Below, one piece after another: positions 43,520 through 51,429 of a DNA stretch of 64,000 bases. Numbering within the stretch: the stretch's first letter is position 1; each line of letters begins with the position of its first letter. This DNA comes from Streptomyces zaomyceticus (GTDB lineage Bacteria; Actinomycetota; Actinomycetes; Streptomycetales; Streptomycetaceae). The position numbers and the translations under genes are program-made. The notes beneath the pieces are model-generated. The model did no database searches. It had not been told where the DNA came from and worked only from the letters and a program-made list of their open reading frames with translations. The DNA lies in assembly GCF_014656215.1 (NCBI RefSeq), contig NZ_BNBZ01000038.1, positions 1 through 64,000 on the forward strand. Reading direction: 5' to 3'.

Positions 43520-43915
43520 ATGGCCAAGGAATTCCAGGTGACGTACGACTGCGCCGATCCGCGCGCGCAGGCGGAGTTCTGGGCCCAGGCGCTGGGATAC
43601 CACCTCCCGCCGCGGCCCGAGGGATCCGACGGACAGCCCGCCGACTGGGCGGCCATCACGGATCCGGACGGCAAGGGTCCGCGGATGTACTTCCAGAGGA
43701 TCCCGGAGGGCAAGACGGTGAAGAACCGCCTGCACCTCGACGTGCGCGCGGCACCCGGCCAGACCGGGGACGAGCGGATGGCCACGCTGGAGCTGGAGGC
43801 CACCAGGCTGGGGGCGCTGGGCGCGAAGCGGCAGTACCGGCTCGAGTCCGACGGCGTGAACGAGGGTCTCATCATGATGACCGACCCGGAGGGAAACGAG
43901 TTCTGCCTGGACTGA
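43520..43915 (+). CDS. VOC (glyoxalase/bleomycin resistance) family protein
   Basis: A 131-residue protein of the vicinal-oxygen-chelate superfamily. The pattern VTYDCADPRAQAEFWAQALGY, then MYFQRIPEGKTVKNRLHLDV and a C-terminal MMTDPEGNEFCLD, is typical of the glyoxalase-like subgroup common in actinobacteria. His and Glu residues at the ends of the repeats could bind metal. The ATG at 43520 is preferred (GGAGG four bases upstream). Its substrate is unknown and no link to the collagen locus is evident. Confidence 0.85.
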   Translation: MAKEFQVTYDCADPRAQAEFWAQALGYHLPPRPEGSDGQPADWAAITDPDGKGPRMYFQRIPEGKTVKNRLHLDVRAAPGQTGDERMATLELEATRLGALGAKRQYRLESDGVNEGLIMMTDPEGNEFCLD

Positions 43916-44301
43916 GGGTGGACCGAGGGCAGGCTGACGGTTGATCACGGCGTCGGCGAGGTCCCCGGGCGGTCCGCGTTCTGCCGTGCGATCCCCGTGT
44001 CCGGGCAGGCCGGCGGGGACGGTCGCCCGGACGGGCCCGTGGGGAAGGCGTGTTCGTGCTCCGCGGCCCGGCCGCGCAACGCCAAGGCCGTGGGGGGGCG
44101 GCCGCCGCGTGACGCTCATACGTATCCGATTACGTGACTTCACGGATGTCTCCCGTGTCCGGGATCCGCCAGGGTGGCCGGGGCCGACGCTCTGCCGAGC
44201 AGGATCGCCGCCGCCCATGGGCGACAGGACGCCACCGGGCCGGCAGCTTGCCGAAGAGCCGCAGGACACCTCACCAGCCCAAGAGACAGGGAGCACTTCC
44301 G
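43916..44301. other. 386-bp intergenic region
   Basis: No gene is seen. The palindrome ATACGTAT (44118-44125) is followed by TTACGTGAC (about 44130-44138), an AT-richer patch that may hold the promoter of the lipoprotein gene downstream. Confidence 0.45.
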
Positions 44302-45033
44302 GTGCCGACCAGGATTCGTATCCTCACCACCCTCGCGGCCGTCGCCCTGGCGTCGAGCCTCACCGCCTGCGGCTCCCCCGCCGACGAGGGCGGCACGACC
44401 ACCGGGTCCGGCGCCCCGAACGGCTCCCGCAGCACGGGCGACGCGGGCGGCTCCGGCGGCGCGGGTTCGAAGGACTGTGCCGAGAAGATCGAGGAGGGAG
44501 GGGTCCCGGACGAAGGGTTCGGCGGAACCGTCGCCCTCGATCCCTGCGCGACGCCGCCCACGAGGAAGACGACCCTCACCGCCGCGTGGGTGACGATTTC
44601 CGACGCCCCCCGGAAGACCGCGAAGCCGCTGAACATCTACCCGGTCTCCTGTCCGGGGGATTCCGACAGCGGTTGCGAGCAGGTCGAGGTGAAGGACAAC
44701 TTCGATCTGTGCAACCAGGCCAAGCCCGGCTGCCATCCGGCCCGGGGCGAGGAACTGTCCGTGGTGTGCGTGGGCGACGACGTCGACAAGGGGCAGGGAA
44801 TCACCACACGCTGGTACGGCGTGCTGCTCGGCAGCAGGACGCTGGCCCTGGGAACGGGGCACGACGGCAACTTCGTCAAGCACCTCACGGACAAGGGTGA
44901 CAAGCCCGTCGGTTACGTCCCCACCACGACCGTCGCCAAGGTGACGGGCGACCTGCCGGAGTGCGACGGCAAGGTGCTCAACTCCAAGGGATCGCTGGAC
45001 ATCGCCAAGTTGGGAGGCGGGGCGATCCGCTAG
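44302..45033 (+). CDS. Putative secreted lipoprotein of unknown function
   Basis: A 243-residue protein with a lipoprotein signal (lipobox LTAC, Cys about 22) and a Gly-Ser-Thr-rich linker to about residue 50. The soluble domain contains eight or so Cys (DCAEK, LDPCATPP, SCPGDSDSGC, LCNQAKPGC, VVCVG, PECDG), which could form disulfides outside the cell. The domain is not one I recognise. The GTG at 44302 has AGGGAG nine bases upstream. It is transcribed alone and is followed by a repeat-loop hairpin. Confidence 0.75.
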   Translation: MPTRIRILTTLAAVALASSLTACGSPADEGGTTTGSGAPNGSRSTGDAGGSGGAGSKDCAEKIEEGGVPDEGFGGTVALDPCATPPTRKTTLTAAWVTISDAPRKTAKPLNIYPVSCPGDSDSGCEQVEVKDNFDLCNQAKPGCHPARGEELSVVCVGDDVDKGQGITTRWYGVLLGSRTLALGTGHDGNFVKHLTDKGDKPVGYVPTTTVAKVTGDLPECDGKVLNSKGSLDIAKLGGGAIR

Positions 45034-45065
45034 CCGCCCCGCGAAGGAGACCGTACGACCGGGAC

Positions 45066-45154
45066 GCGCACCGGCCGGGACCGGAGGCGACGGCCGGAGG
45101 CGACGGCCGGAGGCGACGGCCGGAGGCGACGGCCGGAGGCGACGGCCGGTGCGC
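45066..45154. repeat. Five 13-bp tandem repeats enclosed by an 11-bp inverted repeat
   Basis: CCGGAGGCGACGG is repeated five times exactly (45081-45145). The array is framed by GCGCACCGGCC (45066-45076) and GGCCGGTGCGC (45144-45154), so it forms the loop of a hairpin 33 bp after the lipoprotein stop. It could be a terminator with an expanded loop. Confidence 0.8.
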
Positions 45155-45304
45155 CCCAGTAGACGTCACGGCCACACGGACCGCATCCCCGGCACCGGCG
45201 TTCGGTGTCCCGCGGTCACTCTCATGGCCGACCCGTGGTGCGCGTGGTACGTCGTACCCGAAACCTGGACTCATCGCCTTCACCCTTCAAGGGAGGGTCT
45301 CCGA

Positions 45305-46774
45305 ATGAGTTCCATGGACGTACCAGCGGATCTTCCGAAACAGCCGTCCGCCGCGGCACGGGCCGGGTCGGCCGCCACTCCGACCCTGACCTGGGTCACG
45401 CTGGCCCTGATGACGACCTCGTCGGTCGCCAGCCTCCGGGCCGCTCCCACCATGGCCGTCTACGGCCTCGCCTGCGTCTTCCTCTACCTCGTCCCGGCCA
45501 TCGTGTTCCTGCTGCCGACGGCGCTGGTGTCGGCGGAGCTCGCCTCGGGCTGGTCGGGAGGCGTCTACCGCTGGGTGGCCGAGGGGCTCTCCAAGCCGCT
45601 GGGGTTCCTCGCGGTCTGGTGCCAGTTCGCCATGACGATCTTCTACTACCCGAGTCTGCTGGCGTTCGTGGCCTCCACCATCGCCTACATCATCGACCCG
45701 GCCCTCGCCTCGAACGGCCTCTACACCGCCATCGTCATCATGGTGCTGTACTGGACGGGCGTCTGGGTCTCCTCCCGGGGCACGAAGGCGCTCGCCGGGC
45801 TCGCCAGCTGGGGTCTGATCATCGGGACGCTCATCCCCGGCACGGTTCTCGTCGTGCTCGGCATGGTCTTCCTGGGCCAGGGCAACCCCTCGGCCGCGCC
45901 CATGGACAGCAGTCACCTGCTGCCCCAGTGGACGGGCCTCGCCAGCCTCGTCCTGATCGTCAACAACTTCCTCTCGTACTCCGGGATGGAGATGAACGCG
46001 GTGCACGTCTCCTCGCTGAAGGACCCGGCGAAGGAGTACCCGAAGTCGATGTTCATGGCCGTGGGCCTCGTGCTGCTGATCTTCATCCTGCCCGCGCTCG
46101 CCATCAGCTGGGTGGTTCCTGCCGACCAGTTGAGCCTCACGGCCGGTGTGATGCAGGCCTTCGACGCGTTCTTCTCGTACTTCGGCGTCGGCTGGATGAC
46201 CCCGATCGCCGCCGTCATGCTGATCTCCGCCTCCCTCGGCGGCATGCTGACCTGGCTGGCCGGCCCGTCCAAGGGCCTCCTGGAGATCTCCCGCAGCGAG
46301 GGCTACCTGCCGCCGTTCCTGCAGAAGCTCAACAAGTACGGGATCCAGCAGAACATCCTGGTCACACAGGGTGTCGTCACCTCCGTGATCGCTCTGATGT
46401 ACGCGTTCATCCCCAACGTGTCGAGCGTCTACTGGATCTTCTCGACGATCACCACCCAGGTGTATCTGATCGTCTACCTGCTGATGTTCGCCGCAGCGAT
46501 GCGGCTGCGGAAGAGCCAGCCGGACCACCCGCGCGGCTACCGGGTACCCGCCATCGGGCTGGTGTGCACGGTCGGACTGCTGTCCTCGCTCGCGGCGCTC
46601 GCGATCGGCTTCGTCCCGCCGTCCCAGTTCGGGACCGGCAGCGTCTGGTCGTACGTCCTCATGATCGGCGGCGGCCTCACCGTCCTCGGCCTGCTCATCC
46701 CGTGGGCCTTCCTCAAGTTCCGCAAGCCCTCCTGGCGCACTGCGGCGGCCGAGTCCACCGGAGGCCCGTCATGA
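45305..46774 (+). CDS. APC-superfamily amino-acid antiporter (glutamate/GABA type)
   Basis: A 489-residue transporter with 12 predicted helices, of the amino-acid/polyamine/organocation superfamily. It is closest in pattern to GadC-like glutamate:GABA antiporters (YRWVAEGLSKPLGFLAVWCQF near residue 90, FLSYSGMEMNAVHVSSLKDPAKEYP near 222, and WLAGPSKGLLEISRSEGYLPPF near 318). The ATG at 45305 follows GGGAGGG by seven bases. It overlaps the next small gene by ATGA. No glutamate decarboxylase is nearby, so the exchanged substrate is uncertain. Confidence 0.85.
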   Translation: MSSMDVPADLPKQPSAAARAGSAATPTLTWVTLALMTTSSVASLRAAPTMAVYGLACVFLYLVPAIVFLLPTALVSAELASGWSGGVYRWVAEGLSKPLGFLAVWCQFAMTIFYYPSLLAFVASTIAYIIDPALASNGLYTAIVIMVLYWTGVWVSSRGTKALAGLASWGLIIGTLIPGTVLVVLGMVFLGQGNPSAAPMDSSHLLPQWTGLASLVLIVNNFLSYSGMEMNAVHVSSLKDPAKEYPKSMFMAVGLVLLIFILPALAISWVVPADQLSLTAGVMQAFDAFFSYFGVGWMTPIAAVMLISASLGGMLTWLAGPSKGLLEISRSEGYLPPFLQKLNKYGIQQNILVTQGVVTSVIALMYAFIPNVSSVYWIFSTITTQVYLIVYLLMFAAAMRLRKSQPDHPRGYRVPAIGLVCTVGLLSSLAALAIGFVPPSQFGTGSVWSYVLMIGGGLTVLGLLIPWAFLKFRKPSWRTAAAESTGGPS

Positions 46775-47211
46775 GCCCCACCCGTTTCGCCTCCGAGCAC
46801 AAGTGGATCTACATCGGCGCGATCGTGATCCTGGTCGGCATGGCGATCGCCGGCCTCATCAAGTACAGCACCGTGAAGCGGGACACCCAGACCGCCGCCA
46901 AGGCCAACCAGCTCAGCGAGGACCTGGTGGCGGCCGGCTACCCCGCCCCCGACACGGAGACCGTCGAGTACGTGCTCGGCACGGACGGCGGCGCCGTCTG
47001 CGAGGACCCCGGCAGCGCCCTGACCACGGCGCTCCAGCGCATCCAGCAGCTCACGAACGGCGCCACCGGCCCCGGTATGCGCCCCATCATCGCGGACACC
47101 AAGGCGATCGGGGCCGAGCGGATCGTGCTCCAGGTCTACTGCCCCGAGAAGGTCGACGACTTCGACGAGGCCGTCGACGAGCTCAAGACCGACGACACGG
47201 TCAGGAGGTGA
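46771..47211 (+). CDS. Small membrane-anchored protein coupled to the antiporter
   Basis: A 146-residue protein with one membrane helix (about residues 11-30) and a soluble C-terminal domain that ends in an acidic stretch. The soluble part contains two Cys (AVCEDPG and VYCPEKVDD). I do not recognise the family. The ATG overlaps the antiporter stop (ATGA), so it is probably an accessory subunit or a partner in the same process. A bidirectional terminator follows. Confidence 0.75.
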   Translation: MSPTRFASEHKWIYIGAIVILVGMAIAGLIKYSTVKRDTQTAAKANQLSEDLVAAGYPAPDTETVEYVLGTDGGAVCEDPGSALTTALQRIQQLTNGATGPGMRPIIADTKAIGAERIVLQVYCPEKVDDFDEAVDELKTDDTVRR

Positions 47212-47246
47212 CCGGCCCCGCCGGCCGCTGAGCCCCCAGGAGCAGT

Positions 47247-47290
47247 ACGGCACGGCTGCCGTCCGCGTCCGCGAGCGGCAGCCGTGCCGT
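47247..47290. terminator. Bidirectional terminator hairpin
   Basis: A perfect 15-bp stem (47247-47261 with 47276-47290) with a 14-base loop lies between the antiporter operon and the convergent saccharopine-dehydrogenase-like gene. Confidence 0.85.
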
Positions 47291-47362
47291 CTCGCCACCG
47301 GACCGTCCGCCGGCCGTTCCGGCCCGGGAACACCCTGGAGTACCTCGAGACCGACCGGTACA

Positions 47363-48592
47363 TCACCGACCGGCCCCGTCGCGCAGTCCCCACGGGGATC
47401 CGTACGCGTTCAGCAGATCGAGGAAGGGACGCGGCGGCAGGGCCTCCGGGCCGAGGACGCCCTGCCCGGCCCAGGCGCCGGAGGCCAGGAGTTCGAGGGC
47501 CACGACGGGGTTGAGGGCCGTCTGCCAGACGACGGCCTGGGAGCCGTACTCGCGCATGGACCACTGGTTGTCGACCACGTGGTAGAGGTACGCCTCGCGC
47601 GGCGCGCCGTCCTTCGTCCCCTTCACCCAGGTGCCGGCGCACGTCTTGCCGGTCATGCGGTCCCCGAGGGTGGCGGGGTCGGGGAGGCAGGCCGCGACGA
47701 CGTCGCGCGGGGAGACGCGTACCGGCCCGTCCCTGCCCGGCACGGTCACCTCGGCTGTGGAGTCCAGGCCCAGCTCGTGGAGCGTCTTGAGCTTGGCGAT
47801 GAAGTCGTCGCCGAGGCCGTACTTGAAGGTCACGCGGCGCGCGTCCACCCAGCGCGGGACCAGCAGCACCTCCTCGTGCTCGACGTTCACGCACTCCACC
47901 GGCCCGATGCCCTCGGGGAAGTCGAAGACCTCGGGCTCGCTGAACGGCGCGGTGGTGAACCAGCCCCGGTCCCTCTCGTAGACCACGGGCGGATTGAGGC
48001 ATTCCTCGATGGTCGTCCAGATGCTGAAGGACGGGGCGAAGTCGTAGCCCTCGACGGTCAGGTTCGCTCCGTCACGGATGCCGATCTCCTCGATCTCGTC
48101 GAAGAGCTCGTCGGCGGCGTAGCGGGCGAACACATCGGACATGCCGGGCTCGACGCCCATGCCGACCAGGGCCAGCCTGCCGCTCTTCTCCCACTGGTCG
48201 GCCAGCGCGAACTGCTCGTCGCCGAGCTTCACGCCGCATTCCTCGTACGGGGCCTCCGGGTGGGGCGCCGACAGGGACATGGCCATGTCCAGGTAGTGGA
48301 CGCCCGCCTCCAGGGCGGCGCGGAAGAGGGGCATCACGAACCGCGGGTCGGTGGCGTTGAGCAGCACGTCGCAGTTCTGCTCGCTGAGGACCCGCCGTAC
48401 CGCCTGCTCGTCGGAGGCGTCCAGCCGCAGCGCGCTGAAACGTCCGCCGCGCTCCCCCAGTGCCGCGACGGCGGCCTCGGCCCGGGCGGGGTCGTAGTCG
48501 GCGACCACCATGTGGCCGAGGAAGTCCCTGCGGGCCGCGATACGGGTGACAGCGGTTCCGACGCCGCCTGCGCCCACGAGAAGTACTCGCAC
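47363..48592 (-). CDS. Saccharopine dehydrogenase-like oxidoreductase
   Basis: A 409-residue NAD(P)-binding protein of the saccharopine dehydrogenase/carboxynorspermidine synthase family. The Rossmann motif VLLVGAGGVGTAV lies at residues 3-15, ATDPRFVMPLFRAALEAGVHYLDMA at about 81-105 and GVEPGMSDVFARYA at about 148-161. Such enzymes form or split secondary amines between an amino acid and a keto acid or semialdehyde. The GTG at 48592 is preferred over one three codons upstream because GGAAGG has proper spacing only to it. It stands convergent to the amino-acid antiporter, which hints at amino-acid metabolism, but the reaction is unknown. Confidence 0.82.
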   Translation of the reverse strand: MRVLLVGAGGVGTAVTRIAARRDFLGHMVVADYDPARAEAAVAALGERGGRFSALRLDASDEQAVRRVLSEQNCDVLLNATDPRFVMPLFRAALEAGVHYLDMAMSLSAPHPEAPYEECGVKLGDEQFALADQWEKSGRLALVGMGVEPGMSDVFARYAADELFDEIEEIGIRDGANLTVEGYDFAPSFSIWTTIEECLNPPVVYERDRGWFTTAPFSEPEVFDFPEGIGPVECVNVEHEEVLLVPRWVDARRVTFKYGLGDDFIAKLKTLHELGLDSTAEVTVPGRDGPVRVSPRDVVAACLPDPATLGDRMTGKTCAGTWVKGTKDGAPREAYLYHVVDNQWSMREYGSQAVVWQTALNPVVALELLASGAWAGQGVLGPEALPPRPFLDLLNAYGSPWGLRDGAGR

Positions 48593-48788
48593 GTCTTTCA
48601 CCTTCCTTGCGGGAGGCGGACGCCTCCGGGCAGGGCTGATGCAACGGGACGGCGGGGGTTAAGGTCAATGGCGTTGGCATAAGGCGTGTCGCGCCGACGG
48701 CCCCGTGCGCAGGCGGGCGGAGCACGACCGGTCGTCACCGGATTCACCCGGAATGGCATCGGAATGCGACCGTACGGAGAGGGGTGTC

Positions 48789-49553
48789 GTGGCGAAGCAG
48801 GTGGTCCCGGAGGGGGCGCGCCGTCGGCGGCGGCCCACGCAGGGCGGCACCGTGCTGTCCGAGGAACACTTCGTGCGGGCGGCCCTGAGGGTGCTGCGGG
48901 AGCACGGAAGCACCGGGTTGACGGCCCGCCGTCTGGGCACGGCGCTGGGCGCCGACCCCAGCACCCTCTACCGGTACTTCGCCGGCATGGACGATCTGAC
49001 GCGCGCCATCGGCGACGAGCTGATGGGGCGGGCGCTCGACGGCTGGGAGGCGACCGGGGACTGGCGGGTGGACCTGCGCGCCCTCGGCCTGGCCATCCAC
49101 GCCTCGTATCTCGCGCACCCGCAGGCAGCCGTGCTCACGGCGAGCCGGGTGAGCGGCCGGCCGCGCGAGATCGCGGTGGACGAGACCGTCCTCGGCATCC
49201 TGCGGGGCACCGGTCTGGCCGATCCGGAGGCGGTCCGCACGTACCACGCGTTCATCGACCAGAGCCTCGCCTTCGCCGCCCTGGACGCGGGCTCGCTCGC
49301 CCTGACGGACCAGGCCCGCGCCGAGGACGAGGCGATGTGGCAGTCGACGTACGCGCGCCTGCCCGCCGCGTCGCATCCCCACATCGCGGCCACGGCCGGT
49401 CATCTGGCGCGGCGGATGCCGCACAGCGCCTATCCGGCGGTCCTGGAGATGCTCCTGGAGCACACGGCGGCCCGGCTGGAACACCCTCGGGAGCGGCCTT
49501 CCGCCGCCTCCTCCCCCGCGGAGCCCGGAGCGTCGTTCACCCGGCGGCGGTGA
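48789..49553 (+). CDS. TetR family regulator
   Basis: A 254-residue TetR protein. An Arg-rich N-terminus precedes the helix-turn-helix (LTARRLGTALGADPSTLYRYFAGMDDL, about residues 37-61). A helical ligand domain and a disordered Pro- and Ala-rich tail follow. GAGAGG lies six bases before the GTG at 48789. It is divergent from the saccharopine-dehydrogenase-like gene across about 196 bp, which it may regulate. Its 3' end overlaps the convergent GNAT gene by 17 bp. Confidence 0.85.
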   Translation: MAKQVVPEGARRRRRPTQGGTVLSEEHFVRAALRVLREHGSTGLTARRLGTALGADPSTLYRYFAGMDDLTRAIGDELMGRALDGWEATGDWRVDLRALGLAIHASYLAHPQAAVLTASRVSGRPREIAVDETVLGILRGTGLADPEAVRTYHAFIDQSLAFAALDAGSLALTDQARAEDEAMWQSTYARLPAASHPHIAATAGHLARRMPHSAYPAVLEMLLEHTAARLEHPRERPSAASSPAEPGASFTRRR

Positions 49554-50070
49554 GCCGGAGCAGCATCGTGTCCGACTCCCCCTCGCGTCCCACCGTGACG
49601 AAACCCCGGGAGGCATACAGGCGGGCGGCGTGGTTGCCGTCCTCGACGCTGAGACTCAGCCGGTCCACGCCCGAACGGGCCGCCAGGTCCACCACCGCGT
49701 CCAGCAGGGCGCTCCCGATGCCGCGTCCCCGGTGGTCCGGCAGGACGCCGAGGGTCAGCTCCGGCACCGTCGGGTCGACGTGGCCGTAGCCCGGGTCGGT
49801 CGCAGGGAACCTCCTCGCCCAGACTGCGCCCACGGGCCTGCCCGTGCCGTCCTCGGCCACCACGCCGAAGTCCCCGGGGAGGGGCCAGCCGGTGATGTAG
49901 TGCGCGATGCTCGGGATCCGCAGCAGCTCCTCCAGGGTGGTGCGCGGCCCGTCCCAGTTGAACGCCTCCAGCAGCATGGCCGTCAGGAAATCGGCGTCCC
50001 CGGCGGTCGCGGGGCGCAATCGCCCTCCGGCGTCCGGCAGTTCCGTCCCGGTCGCGGTGCTCGTGTGCAT
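49537..50070 (-). CDS. GNAT family N-acetyltransferase
   Basis: A 177-residue acetyltransferase with the acetyl-CoA motif LGVLPDHRGRGIGSALLDAVV (about residues 107-127) and a C-terminal LSVEDGNHAARLYASRGFVTVG motif typical of RimI-like GNATs. The N-terminal LRPATAGDADFLTAML is also family-like. The substrate is unknown. It overlaps the convergent TetR gene at their 3' ends, and its start lies 66 bp after the NRAMP stop on the same strand. Confidence 0.88.
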   Translation of the reverse strand: MHTSTATGTELPDAGGRLRPATAGDADFLTAMLLEAFNWDGPRTTLEELLRIPSIAHYITGWPLPGDFGVVAEDGTGRPVGAVWARRFPATDPGYGHVDPTVPELTLGVLPDHRGRGIGSALLDAVVDLAARSGVDRLSLSVEDGNHAARLYASRGFVTVGREGESDTMLLRLTAAG

Positions 50071-50136
50071 GCGGTGTCCCAGTTCTCGCTGTCGTCGGCG
50101 GAGCGGTCGAGCCGCTCCGCGGAGATCCTGCCGTGC

Positions 50137-51429
50137 TCACGGCAGGAGAAGGCTGAGATTGAGACAGATGATGGCGGCCCCCGCCAGGGCTCCGCACGCC
50201 GTGGTGACGGGGCGGTTCACCAGGGAACCCATCAACCCCCGGTCGCGGGTGAACAGCAGCAGCGGAACGAGGGCGAAGGGAAGCCCGAACGACAGCACCA
50301 CCTGGGACCACACCAGGGCGGCCGTGGGGTCGGCGCCCGCCGCCAGGATGAGCAGGGCGGGGAGCACGGTCAGGACCCTGCGCACCATCAGGGGCAGGCG
50401 ACGGCGCAGGAACCCGGTCATGATGACCTGCCCGGCGTAGGTGCCGACCGACGAGGACACGAGTCCCGAGATCAGCAGCGCCCCGCAGAAGGCCAGGGCC
50501 ACCCCGCCGCCGAGGGAGGTGCGCAGCCCGTCCCGTACGTCCTCCAGCGTCTCGACCAGCGGTCCGGCGCCGCCGGCCAGATGCGCGCCGCCCACGAGCA
50601 TCGCCGCGTTGACCAGCCCGGCGAGCACCATGGCGACGGTCACGTCGAAGCGGACGCCCCGGAGCACCATGCGCTCGTCGTGACCCGCGCGGAGGATCCC
50701 GGCCTTCCGCAGCGCCCCCGCCCGCTCCGCGGACCGGGCCGAGTGCAGGAAGACGGCGTGCGGCATGACCGTGGCGCCGATGATCCCGGCGGCCAGGACC
50801 AGGCTCTCCCGGCCCGCGAATCCGGGGACGAGGCCGGACGACAGCTCGGAGGCGCCGGGGCGGGCGGCCACGGCGAGCCAGAGCATCGCGCCCGCGATAC
50901 CGAACAGCGATCCGGCCACGATCCAGTCGAACCTGCGGCGACCGCGCCGGTCGTGATGGAGCAGCGCGAACGAGACGAGCGCCGTGACGACGCCGCCGAG
51001 CAGCAACGGCGTGCCCAGGAGCATGTGCAGGGCGAGCGCGCCGCCGATGATCTCCGCGAGGTCGGTGGCGACGGCGACCGCCTCCGCCTGTGCCCACAGG
51101 CCGAAGGCCACCGGGCGCGGGTATCGGTCCCGGCACAGCCGCATCAGGTCCCGGCCGGTGGCGACACCCAGTTTGGCGGCCAGCACCTGGAAGAAGAGAC
51201 CGGCCGCGTTGGCCACCAGCACCACCCACAGCAGACGGTGGCCGTAGTGCGCTCCCGCGGTGAAGTTGGTGGCGAAGTTGCCCGGGTCCACATAGGCGAC
51301 GGCCGCGACGAAGGCCGGTCCGAGCATGACGGCGCGCGTGACGGCGGAGCGTGTGACGCCCAGTTCCCCGGGACCGCGGGCCTTCCCGTCCAGAACGGTG
51401 CCGGACGGCCGGTGGTCAGACGTCGGCAT
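50137..51429 (-). CDS. mntH: NRAMP-family divalent metal transporter
   Basis: A 430-residue transporter with 11 predicted helices. Metal-binding motifs DPGN (residues 48-51, helix 1) and MPHAVFLHS (about 222-230, helix 6) are intact, which marks a proton-coupled Mn(II)/Fe(II) importer. Its start overlaps the alkaline phosphatase stop by 14 bp, so it is the last gene of a long minus-strand operon. Alkaline phosphatases and many glycosyltransferases need divalent metals, which may explain the linkage. Confidence 0.92.
   Translation of the reverse strand: MPTSDHRPSGTVLDGKARGPGELGVTRSAVTRAVMLGPAFVAAVAYVDPGNFATNFTAGAHYGHRLLWVVLVANAAGLFFQVLAAKLGVATGRDLMRLCRDRYPRPVAFGLWAQAEAVAVATDLAEIIGGALALHMLLGTPLLLGGVVTALVSFALLHHDRRGRRRFDWIVAGSLFGIAGAMLWLAVAARPGASELSSGLVPGFAGRESLVLAAGIIGATVMPHAVFLHSARSAERAGALRKAGILRAGHDERMVLRGVRFDVTVAMVLAGLVNAAMLVGGAHLAGGAGPLVETLEDVRDGLRTSLGGGVALAFCGALLISGLVSSSVGTYAGQVIMTGFLRRRLPLMVRRVLTVLPALLILAAGADPTAALVWSQVVLSFGLPFALVPLLLFTRDRGLMGSLVNRPVTTACGALAGAAIICLNLSLLLP

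Noticed and set aside
45081..45145. Short tandem repeats considered as a CRISPR array
   Set aside because: The 13-bp units abut without unique spacers, and no cas genes are present in the window.
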